Below, piece by piece: positions 1 to 5,800 of a stretch of DNA of 8,399 nucleotides. Both the position numbers and the translations under genes were made by a program. Within the stretch, counting starts at the first letter, position 1. Each line of letters starts with the position of its first letter. Under the pieces are notes generated by a model that made no database searches, was not told where the DNA came from, and was given only the letters and a program-made list of their open reading frames with translations. Origin of the DNA: Burkholderiales bacterium (GTDB lineage: Bacteria; Pseudomonadota; Gammaproteobacteria; Burkholderiales; JAEUOS01); the NCBI GenBank assembly GCA_947456845.1, contig CANGUJ010000147.1, forward strand, positions 1-8,399, in the 5' to 3' direction.

Positions 1-1265
1 ATCAGCGTGGTCAGCGTCGCGGCGGCATTGCGCGCCGGCATGATGGTGAAGCTGTCCCCCGCCGCCGGCGTCCCGCTCGCCAGGCTCAACGAAAACCCGT
101 CAATGGTCTGTGGCAGGCTCGAGAAAGACTGCAGGTTGTTGTCCGACAGGCGGCGCACTTTGTAATTGGTGCCGTCGAAGTCAACCCGGTAGTCGCTGGT
201 GCTCAATGCGTTGTAATCGGTCACCGCCACGTTCAGCATGCCCGTTCCGGTGTTGCGGGTGTCCGACAGGGACAACCCGCCGGAGAAGGAAAACAGGGCA
301 CCGCCGAGTGCGCCGTTGCGATCCTGCCCGACCGCGTGCTGGGCATTGAGTGTGGTGGCCAGGGCGCCCGCGATGCGGCCGAGCGCGTTTTGCGCGACAT
401 CGAGGGTCTGGCTGCGGAACGCGAACACCGCTCCGAGGCGCCCGCCCGAAAGCATGGATTCGCTGAACGGCAGGAACACCCCCCCGCTGGCGCTGCCGAC
501 GGTCATGTTCATGCCGTCGCCCGGATTGAGCTCCGCGGTCAGCGGAAACGTGATGCCGTTGAGCACGACTGGCTGACCGTTCGACAGCGTGACCCCGACC
601 GCGCCGTTGCCGAGCGGCGACGCGGTGACGCGGATTTCCTTGGCCAGGTCGCGGATGAGCGAATCGCGCTGGTCCAGGAGATCGTTGGGCGGCTGCCTGC
701 CACCACCGGAAGCCAGCACGATGCGGTCATTGAGATCGGCAATCTGGCCGGCTGCCGCATTGATTGCCTGGACCGACGACGTGACCTGTTCGTTGAGCCC
801 GCCGCGCAGCGCCTCGAGCTGCCCGGAAAGCTCGCGAAACCGGCCGGCCATCACCTCGCTGCTGCTCACGAAGGTCTGCCGCGCAGCCCCATCCGCCGGG
901 CTGGCGGCCACCGCGCCGACAGACTTGAAGAAGTCGCCGAGCGCGGGCGAGAGCCCCGCCGTGGCGTCCGAGAACATCTGGTCGACGCTGCCGAGCTGGC
1001 TGTTGAGCATGTCCAGGTAGCTCGACTGGGTCTGTGCCTCGCGTGCCTGCAGGTCAAGAAAATTGTTGTACTGGCGCAAGGTCGCGTCGACGCTCGAGCC
1101 CTGCCCGATGTAGTTGCCGCCGACGAACTGCGGCATGTTCGCGGTCTGGACCGTGACTTGCCGCGAGTAACCCGGCGTGTTCACGTTGGAGATGTTGTGC
1201 GAGACCGAGGCAAGCCCGGTCTGGGCGGTCTTGAGGCCGGCGAGGCCGGTCTGGATCATGGTCAT
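1..1265 (-). CDS. flgK: FlgK, hook-filament junction protein 1 (3' end beyond window)
   Basis: FlgK is the first hook-filament junction protein, exported by the flagellar type III system and assembled on the finished hook before the filament. The frame is open from the ATG to the window edge, giving 421 complete codons; the C-terminal part lies outside. The N-terminus carries the axial-protein motif SHNISNVNTPGYSRQ at residues 22-36. The FlgK-typical stretch NDLLDQRDSLIRDLAKE lies near 194-210, and GQDRNGALGGALF near 313-325. Two ATGs lie two codons apart (1265 and 1259). I chose the first because AGGGGAG sits 7 nt before it. The gene starts 16 nt after flgJ stops, so it is probably cotranscribed and perhaps coupled. 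I looked for a sigma-28-like promoter in the end of flgJ and found no convincing one. Identity is certain; the full length is unknown. Confidence 0.96.
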   Translation of the reverse strand, partial: MTMIQTGLAGLKTAQTGLASVSHNISNVNTPGYSRQVTVQTANMPQFVGGNYIGQGSSVDATLRQYNNFLDLQAREAQTQSSYLDMLNSQLGSVDQMFSDATAGLSPALGDFFKSVGAVAASPADGAARQTFVSSSEVMAGRFRELSGQLEALRGGLNEQVTSSVQAINAAAGQIADLNDRIVLASGGGRQPPNDLLDQRDSLIRDLAKEIRVTASPLGNGAVGVTLSNGQPVVLNGITFPLTAELNPGDGMNMTVGSASGGVFLPFSESMLSGGRLGAVFAFRSQTLDVAQNALGRIAGALATTLNAQHAVGQDRNGALGGALFSFSGGLSLSDTRNTGTGMLNVAVTDYNALSTSDYRVDFDGTNYKVRRLSDNNLQSFSSLPQTIDGFSLSLASGTPAAGDSFTIMPARNAAATLTTL

Positions 1266-1272
1266 GGGCCGT

Positions 1273-1279
1273 CTCCCCT
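1273..1279 (-). promoter_or_regulatory. Ribosome binding site of flgK
   Basis: AGGGGAG on the minus strand, 7 nt before the ATG at 1265. It favours this ATG over the one two codons downstream, from which it would be 13 nt away. It lies between the flgJ stop and flgK. Confidence 0.75.
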
Positions 1280-1281
1280 GC

Positions 1282-2208
1282 CTACGCCACCGCGCGCAGC
1301 GTCTGCCTGATCACCGCAGTGAGCTTGCTGGCGTAGTTTGGATCGGTCGCGTAGCCCGCCTTCTGCAGGCTTTGCGCGAATTGCGCGGCGTCAGCCGACT
1401 TCAGCGTCGCTGCGTAGCGCGGGTTGTTGCCGATCAATTGCGCATAGTCGGCGAAGCTCTCGGCATAGGACGAATAGGCGCGGAACTTCTCGACGGTCTT
1501 GCGGGCGACGCCGCCGACATACTCGGTGGTCACCGCCTCGACCGTCGGGCCCTTCCAGTTGCCGGTGGCCTTCACCCCGAACAGGTTATGGCTGGTGCTG
1601 CCGTCGGCGAACTTGATTTCGCGCTTGCCCCAGCCGGACTCGAGGGCCGCCTGGCCAAGGATGAACTGCGCCGGGACACCGGTGGCCTGCGCGGCTTGCT
1701 GGGCGTCGGCCCATCTTGAACGCACGAAGTCGCGTGCGGTGCCGCCCGGCTCGCGCACGCCGTCCGCGGCGGGCGCCGTCCCGGCCACCGCGGTGGCAGA
1801 ACGCAGCTTCTCCAGGGTGCTCAGCGCCCCGCGCCCGGGGACGGGTGCCGCTGCGGGATTGGCAAGCGCGGCAGGATCGACCGTCCTCTTGTCGAGCTGC
1901 TTGACGATCATGTCCGCCAGTCCGGCGCCCTTCTCGGACAGCTTTTGCGACAGTTGCTGGTCGAACATGCCCGTGTACTGCCGCAGCGTGTCGGATTCGA
2001 GCATGCCGTCCTTGGGCAGGGTGTCGCGCATGCTCTTCATGAGCATGTTCATGAACACCGCCTCGAACTGCTGCGCGGCCTGCCGCACAGCCTGTCTTTG
2101 ACTGTCGGCGCCGGTGTCGCGCGACCTGCGTTTGAGAGATTCGAGGCCGTTCGCGTCGAGGGCAAAGGCGCCGGAGGTGTTGATGCTGGCTAGCGCTGCG
2201 TTCGTCAT
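1282..2208 (-). CDS. flgJ: FlgJ, rod cap / scaffold with peptidoglycan-hydrolase domain
   Basis: This 308-residue protein is a dual-domain FlgJ. Residues about 35-110 are the rod-scaffold domain, including QAAQQFEAVFMNMLMKSMRDT and the later MFDQQLSQKLSEKGAGLADMI region. An Ala/Pro/Gly-rich linker covers roughly 111-155. Residues about 160-308 form a GH73-type glucosaminidase/muramidase domain with GQAALESGWGK (likely catalytic Glu190), NLFGVKATGNWKGP, a second conserved Glu229 in TTEY, and NPRYAA...GYATDPNYASKL. The family role is to be exported to the periplasm, cap the growing rod and cut a hole in the cell wall for it. The match to Salmonella FlgJ from recall is strong through the hydrolase domain, although this protein ends about ten or more residues sooner. 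It begins 14 nt after the flgI stop with no clear Shine-Dalgarno sequence, so translation may be coupled to flgI. Confidence 0.96.
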   Translation of the reverse strand: MTNAALASINTSGAFALDANGLESLKRRSRDTGADSQRQAVRQAAQQFEAVFMNMLMKSMRDTLPKDGMLESDTLRQYTGMFDQQLSQKLSEKGAGLADMIVKQLDKRTVDPAALANPAAAPVPGRGALSTLEKLRSATAVAGTAPAADGVREPGGTARDFVRSRWADAQQAAQATGVPAQFILGQAALESGWGKREIKFADGSTSHNLFGVKATGNWKGPTVEAVTTEYVGGVARKTVEKFRAYSSYAESFADYAQLIGNNPRYAATLKSADAAQFAQSLQKAGYATDPNYASKLTAVIRQTLRAVA

Positions 2209-2222
2209 GATGGTTCGCCAAG

Positions 2223-3347
2223 CTAGATGATTTCAAGTTCCGCACGCAGGGCGCCCGACGCCTTCATGGCCTGCAGAATGGCCAGGAGATCCTGCGGTGT
2301 CGCGCCGAGCGCGTTGAGCGCCTTGACCACGTCCGACAGCTTGGCGCCGGCCTCGAGCATGACGATCTTGCCGCCGTCCTGCTTGATCTGGATATCGGTC
2401 TTCTCGGTGACCACGGTCTGGCCGCCGGACGACATCGGTGAAGGCTGGCTGATCACCGGCGTCGAGCTGACCGTCACCGAGAGGTTGCCATGGGCCACCG
2501 CCACCGGCTCGAGGGTCACGGACTGGTTCAGGACCACCGAACCGGTGCGCGCGTTGACGATGACCTTGGCCGGGCCCGCCACGACATCGACATTGAGGTT
2601 TTCCAGCTGGGCCATGAACGCCACCCGGTCGTTCGGGGATTGCGGCGCCCGCACCTGGATCACGCGCCCGTCGAGTGCCTGGGCGACATTCGCCCCCATG
2701 CGGCGATTGATCGCGTCCGCGACGCGACCGGCGGTGCCGAAGTCGGTGGCATGCAGTTCGAGGCGCAGAACCTCGCCCAGCAGGAAGGGGCTGGCGACCG
2801 CGCGTTCCACGGTGGCGCCACCCGGCACGCGGCCGGCGCTCAGGTGGTTGATGGTGGCCGAGGCGCCTCCCGCCGACGCGCCTGCCCCGGCGACGACCAT
2901 GTTGCCCTGCGCCATCGCATAGACCTGTCCGTCTGCGCCCTTGAGCGGCGTAAGCAGCAGGGTACCGCCGCGCAGCGACTTGGCGTTGCCCATGGATGAC
3001 ACGGTCACGTCGAGCAACTGGCCGGGCTGGGCGAACGCCGGCATCTGCGAGGTGACCATGACGGCAGCCACGTTGCGCAACTGCAGGTTGGTACCCGGCG
3101 GCAGGTTGACGCCCATCTGCGCGAGCATCGCGGTGATGCTTTGCACGGTGAACGGCGTCTGGGTGGTCTGGTCGCCGGTCCCGTCGAGGCCCACCACCAG
3201 CCCGTAGCCGATCAACTGGTTGGGACGCACGCCCTGCAGCGTAGCGATGTCCTTGATGCGCTCGGCGCGCGCGGGCGGCGCGACGCCGGGCGCGATACCG
3301 AACAGGAGCACGCTCAAGGCCATCAGTCTTGCGAATTTGCTGTGCAT
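2223..3347 (-). CDS. flgI: FlgI, flagellar P-ring protein
   Basis: FlgI forms the P-ring around the rod in the peptidoglycan layer; it is exported by Sec and acts in the periplasm. The protein is 374 residues, near the usual family length. It opens with a signal peptide: basic start, hydrophobic LMALSVLLFGIAPGV, and an ARA cleavage site before Glu29. The mature protein starts ERIKDIATLQGVRPNQLIGYGLVVGLDGTGD, a FlgI signature, and ends with the conserved AGAKLSDVVKALNALGATPQDLLAILQAMKASGALRAELEII. The same frame stays open for 254 codons upstream through flgH, but the signal peptide and a GGAAAG ribosome site 7 nt away fix the start at 3347. No cysteine occurs in the protein, unlike enteric FlgI. 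The gene begins 29 nt after flgH stops. Confidence 0.97.
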   Translation of the reverse strand: MHSKFARLMALSVLLFGIAPGVAPPARAERIKDIATLQGVRPNQLIGYGLVVGLDGTGDQTTQTPFTVQSITAMLAQMGVNLPPGTNLQLRNVAAVMVTSQMPAFAQPGQLLDVTVSSMGNAKSLRGGTLLLTPLKGADGQVYAMAQGNMVVAGAGASAGGASATINHLSAGRVPGGATVERAVASPFLLGEVLRLELHATDFGTAGRVADAINRRMGANVAQALDGRVIQVRAPQSPNDRVAFMAQLENLNVDVVAGPAKVIVNARTGSVVLNQSVTLEPVAVAHGNLSVTVSSTPVISQPSPMSSGGQTVVTEKTDIQIKQDGGKIVMLEAGAKLSDVVKALNALGATPQDLLAILQAMKASGALRAELEII

Positions 3348-3354
3348 GGTGTTG

Positions 3355-3360
3355 CTTTCC
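3355..3360 (-). promoter_or_regulatory. Ribosome binding site of flgI
   Basis: GGAAAG on the minus strand, 7 nt before the ATG at 3347. It supports this internal start over the ATG 254 codons upstream in the same open frame. Like the sites before flgG and flgH it contains GAAAG, which can pair with the CUUUC at the very end of many proteobacterial 16S rRNAs. Confidence 0.65.
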
Positions 3361-3376
3361 GGCTGGCTTGACGGGG

Positions 3377-4126
3377 TCAGAAAGGCAGGAAGGTCAGGAA
3401 GAAGCGCGCGAGCCAGCCCATCACTTGCGCTTCGTCCACCTGGCCCTGGCCGCGCAGTTCGATGCGGGCGTCGGCCACCTGCGTCGAGCTCACGGTGTTG
3501 CCGTTGACCAGGTTGAACGGATTGACCACGCCGGAGAAGCGCACGGTTTCCACCTGGCGGTTGTTGCCGATCTGCTTCTCGCCCGAAACCACCAGGTTCC
3601 CGTTCGGCAGCACGTCGACCACCGTGACGGTGATCGTGCCGGTGAACGCGTTGGTGCTGTTGGTCGAACCCTTGCCGTCGAAGGTATTGGAAGACTTGCC
3701 GTTGGCCGTGATCGTGTTGGCGCCGAGGCTGCCGCCGACAGGCAGCTTGACATTGGGCGTGTCGGCCGCGACCGTACCGGTCTTGCTCGCCGAGGACTTC
3801 TTCTCCTGGGTCGCGCTGAAGTTCTCGTTGATGTTGATGGTCAGGATGTCGCCGACGAATCGCGCGCGGTTGTCCTCGAACAGCGGCCGGAAGGCGGCGC
3901 GCTGATAAATCGCCCCGTTGACCTGGGACGAGAGCGGAGGCGGCACCGCGCGTGCCGTGGTGGGTTCGCGCACCTCGACCTTGGGAAAAGGCGCGCATCC
4001 CGATACCAGCGCGAAGGCTAGGACGACCAGCAGCGGCACAAGCGCATCCCGGATCCACGGCAGCGCCGCAGCGACGCGCTCGCGTGTCGAGCGGAACAGG
4101 CCGGAACACTTGGAATTGACGATCAT
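3377..4126 (-). CDS. flgH: FlgH, flagellar L-ring lipoprotein
   Basis: FlgH forms the L-ring bushing in the outer membrane and is a lipoprotein. From the ATG at 4126 it has 249 residues. A basic N-terminus with arginines at 12, 15, 17 and 26 precedes the hydrophobic segment ALVPLLVVLAFALVSGC; Cys44 is the lipidated residue in the lipobox VSGC. The mature part holds the family hallmarks RPLFEDNRARFVGDILTINI, SSNTFDGKGSTNSTNAFTGT, PNGNLVVSGEKQI, RFSGVVNPFNL and a C-terminal GWLARFFLTFLPF. A GTG at 4165 overlaps the flgG stop and would add 13 residues. I prefer the ATG because GAAAG lies 7 nt before it. Even so, the signal peptide of 43 residues is long for a lipoprotein. No better internal start is visible: the only GTG, at codon 30, would leave no positive charge. 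Confidence 0.94.
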   Translation of the reverse strand: MIVNSKCSGLFRSTRERVAAALPWIRDALVPLLVVLAFALVSGCAPFPKVEVREPTTARAVPPPLSSQVNGAIYQRAAFRPLFEDNRARFVGDILTININENFSATQEKKSSASKTGTVAADTPNVKLPVGGSLGANTITANGKSSNTFDGKGSTNSTNAFTGTITVTVVDVLPNGNLVVSGEKQIGNNRQVETVRFSGVVNPFNLVNGNTVSSTQVADARIELRGQGQVDEAQVMGWLARFFLTFLPF

Positions 4127-4133
4127 GATATGT

Positions 4134-4138
4134 CTTTC
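4134..4138 (-). promoter_or_regulatory. Ribosome binding site of flgH
   Basis: GAAAG on the minus strand, 7 nt before the ATG at 4126. It is part of AACGAAAG, which is repeated exactly before flgG. It decides between the ATG at 4126 and the GTG at 4165 that overlaps the flgG stop codon. Confidence 0.55.
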
Positions 4139-4161
4139 GTTCAAGGGCGGTGGCAGCCGAA

Positions 4162-4944
4162 TCACAGCTGGGACAGTTTCTGCAGCATCTGGTCCGTGGT
4201 CTGGATGGCCTTGGAATTGATCTCGTAGGCGCGCTGCGTCTGGATCATCGACACCAGTTCCTCGACCACGTTGACGTTGGAGGTCTCGACATAGCCCTGG
4301 TTGAGGGCGCCCAGGCCGTTGGCGCCGGGGGCACCGGTCTGCGGCGTGCCGGAAGCGGCCGTTTCGGTATAGAGGTTCTGCCCTTGCGGCTGCAGGCCGC
4401 CCGGATTGACGAAGTTGGCGAGCTGGACCGTGCCCAGGGTCTGCGGCGCCGCCTGGCCCGGCACCGTGACCTGTACCACGCCGTCTTGCCCGATGGTGAT
4501 GGACAACGCGTTGGCGGGAATGGTGATCGAAGGCTGCAGCGGCTGCCCGTTGGAAGTCACCAGGATGCCGTTGGCGTCGCGATGGAAGCTGCCGTCGCGG
4601 GTGTAGCCGATCGTGCCGTCAGGCTGCTGCACCTGGAAGAAACCCTGTCCGTTGATGGCGATATCGAGGTTGTTGCCGGTCTGCTGCAGGTTGCCCTGGG
4701 CGAACATGCGCGCCGTGGCTACCGGGCGCACGCCGGTTCCGACCATGAATCCGGTCGGCACCTGGGTGGTCTGCGAGGATTGCGCGCCCGGTTGGCGCAT
4801 GTTCTGGTAGAGCAGGTCCTCGAAGACCGCGCGCGAGCGCTTGTAGCCGTTGGTGCTGACGTTGGCCAGGTTGTTCGATATCACGTCGAGCTGGGTCTGC
4901 TGCGCATCCAGCCCGGTCTTGGCGATCCAGAGAGAGCGAATCAT
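4162..4944 (-). CDS. flgG: FlgG, distal rod protein
   Basis: FlgG builds the distal rod that spans the periplasm inside the P and L rings. The protein is 260 residues, the same as Salmonella FlgG, and starts MIRSLWIAKTGLDAQQTQLDVISNNLANVSTNGYK. The rod-specific segment YQNMRQPGAQSSQTTQVP at residues 46-63 is present; in Salmonella this stretch makes FlgG form a straight rod rather than a curved hook. DIAINGQGFFQV lies near 94-105 and the axial C-terminal helix NVNVVEELVSMIQTQRAYEINSKAIQTTDQMLQKLSQL at 223-260. An in-frame ATG at 5019 would add 25 residues (MHPQPAGG...) with no family resemblance, reading through a strong hairpin. I therefore set the start at 4944, with GAAAG 9 nt upstream. 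The spacer after flgF is 84 nt, the longest in the window. Confidence 0.97.
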   Translation of the reverse strand: MIRSLWIAKTGLDAQQTQLDVISNNLANVSTNGYKRSRAVFEDLLYQNMRQPGAQSSQTTQVPTGFMVGTGVRPVATARMFAQGNLQQTGNNLDIAINGQGFFQVQQPDGTIGYTRDGSFHRDANGILVTSNGQPLQPSITIPANALSITIGQDGVVQVTVPGQAAPQTLGTVQLANFVNPGGLQPQGQNLYTETAASGTPQTGAPGANGLGALNQGYVETSNVNVVEELVSMIQTQRAYEINSKAIQTTDQMLQKLSQL

Positions 4945-4953
4945 GTGGGTATG

Positions 4954-4958
4954 CTTTC
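4954..4958 (-). promoter_or_regulatory. Ribosome binding site of flgG
   Basis: GAAAG on the minus strand, 9 nt before the ATG at 4944, within AACGAAAG, which also precedes flgH. It supports the shorter FlgG start over the ATG at 5019. Confidence 0.5.
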
Positions 4959-4975
4959 GTTTGCAAGGCGGTATT

Positions 4976-5012
4976 CGCAACCGTGCCGGGAAGGCGCCGC
5001 CGGCCGGTTGCG
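4976..5012 (-). repeat. Inverted repeat / RNA hairpin in the flgF-flgG spacer
   Basis: An 8-bp perfect inverted repeat (CGCAACCG at 4976-4983, CGGTTGCG at 5005-5012) encloses a second 5-bp one (GCCGG at 4985-4989, CCGGC at 5000-5004). Together they form a GC-rich 13-bp stem with a single-base bulge at 4984 and a 10-nt loop. No U-run follows on either strand, so it does not look like a Rho-independent terminator. In the flg transcript it would lie 31 nt before the flgG start codon. A role in mRNA stability, processing or modulation of flgG translation is inference. Confidence 0.7.
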
Positions 5013-5028
5013 GATGCATCCTCGCGGA

Positions 5029-5769
5029 TCAGGCGTTCGCGCCCAGGAGTTGCGCCCCCTTGCGCGCGGCGGCGTCGGCCGACTGCATGAGCTTCATCTG
5101 CATTTCGAACTGCCGCGCCAGGGTGATCATCCCCACCATGGTCTCGACCGCATTGACGTTGCTGCTCTCGATCGATCCGGAATTGACCCGCACGCGGACA
5201 TCGGCCGCCGGTTCGCTGCCGTCCTTCATGCGGAACAGGCCGTCGGTCCCGCGCGACAGGTCCGCGGTCGGCGGATTGACCAACTTCAGCCGCGCGACCG
5301 GGGTGACCGCGTTGCCGCCGCCCGCGGGAGCGGCCGATATCGACCCGTCGGATCCGATCGAAAGCACGGTGCCCGGCTGCACACTGATCGGGCCGCCGTC
5401 GCCCAGCACGGCCTGGCCGGCATGGGTGACCAGCTGGCCCTGGTCGTTGACGGTGAAACCGCCGTTGCGGGTGTAGCCTTCGCGGCCGTCCGCACCCTGC
5501 ACGGCGAAAAAGCCCTGCCCCTGGATGGCGATGTCGAGCGTGCGGCCGGTGCTGGTGATCACGCCCGGCGTGAAGTCCGCGCCGGGCGTGGTCTCGGCAA
5601 CGAATGCGCGCGTCTGCAACCCTTCGCCGTTCACCGGCGCGACGCGGAACGCCACCGTTTCGGCGCGGAAACCCGGCGTGTTGACATTGGCCAGATTGTT
5701 GGCTAGCACCTCCTGCCGCTGCATGGTGGCGCGCACGCCGCTCGCGGCGACATAGATCATGCGGTCCAT
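5029..5769 (-). CDS. flgF: FlgF, proximal rod protein
   Basis: FlgF is an axial rod subunit between the proximal rod (FlgB/FlgC) and FlgG, exported by the flagellar type III apparatus. The 246-residue product has the N-terminal motif ANNLANVNTPGFR at 23-35 and the shared axial core LDIAIQGQGFFAV (78-90) followed by GYTRNGGF. The C-terminal helix NVNAVETMVGMITLARQFEMQMKLMQ starts at about 204. It lacks the FlgG-specific QPGAQSS segment, which separates it from FlgG. The start at 5769 has GGAGAA 5 nt upstream. A second in-frame ATG at codon 4 is less likely because MDR-MIY matches known FlgF starts. The length is close to other FlgF proteins. A 14-codon ORF in another frame overlaps its start. 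Confidence 0.96.
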   Translation of the reverse strand: MDRMIYVAASGVRATMQRQEVLANNLANVNTPGFRAETVAFRVAPVNGEGLQTRAFVAETTPGADFTPGVITSTGRTLDIAIQGQGFFAVQGADGREGYTRNGGFTVNDQGQLVTHAGQAVLGDGGPISVQPGTVLSIGSDGSISAAPAGGGNAVTPVARLKLVNPPTADLSRGTDGLFRMKDGSEPAADVRVRVNSGSIESSNVNAVETMVGMITLARQFEMQMKLMQSADAAARKGAQLLGANA

Positions 5770-5774
5770 GGTCG

Positions 5775-5780
5775 TTCTCC
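5775..5780 (-). promoter_or_regulatory. Ribosome binding site of flgF
   Basis: GGAGAA on the minus strand, 5 nt before the ATG at 5769. It supports this start rather than the ATG at codon 4. Confidence 0.65.
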
Positions 5781-5800
5781 GGGGTTGCGGTATTCAGCCA

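Noticed and set aside
1266..1400. Possible sigma-28 promoter for flgK inside the end of flgJ
   Set aside because: A CAAA and a CCGAT occur, but the spacing is about 23 nt rather than about 15 and the -10 match is poor.
3377..3387. Short palindrome TGACGGGGTCA at the flgH stop
   Set aside because: It has only four paired bases with a three-base loop, which is expected by chance.
3348..4109. 254 extra in-frame codons upstream of flgI, overlapping flgH in another frame
   Set aside because: The translation is Arg/Gln-rich and unlike any part of FlgI. The true start has a signal peptide and a ribosome site, and the overlapped frame is a clear flgH.
4976..5012. The flgF-flgG hairpin as a Rho-independent terminator
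   Set aside because: Neither strand has a T-run after the stem, and flgG onward would be cut off from the operon promoter with no replacement promoter visible.
4945..5019. N-terminal extension of FlgG from the ATG at 5019
   Set aside because: It adds 25 residues with no family similarity, encoded across the hairpin. The start at 4944 gives exactly the usual 260-residue FlgG.
4150..5706. A 518-codon open frame on the plus strand, antisense to flgG and flgF; similar long plus-strand frames at 336-1310 and 5759-7033
   Set aside because: The opposite strand holds unmistakable flagellar genes in each case. In GC-rich coding DNA the antisense frame often lacks stops. The translations are Arg/His/Gly/Val-rich with no recognisable domain.
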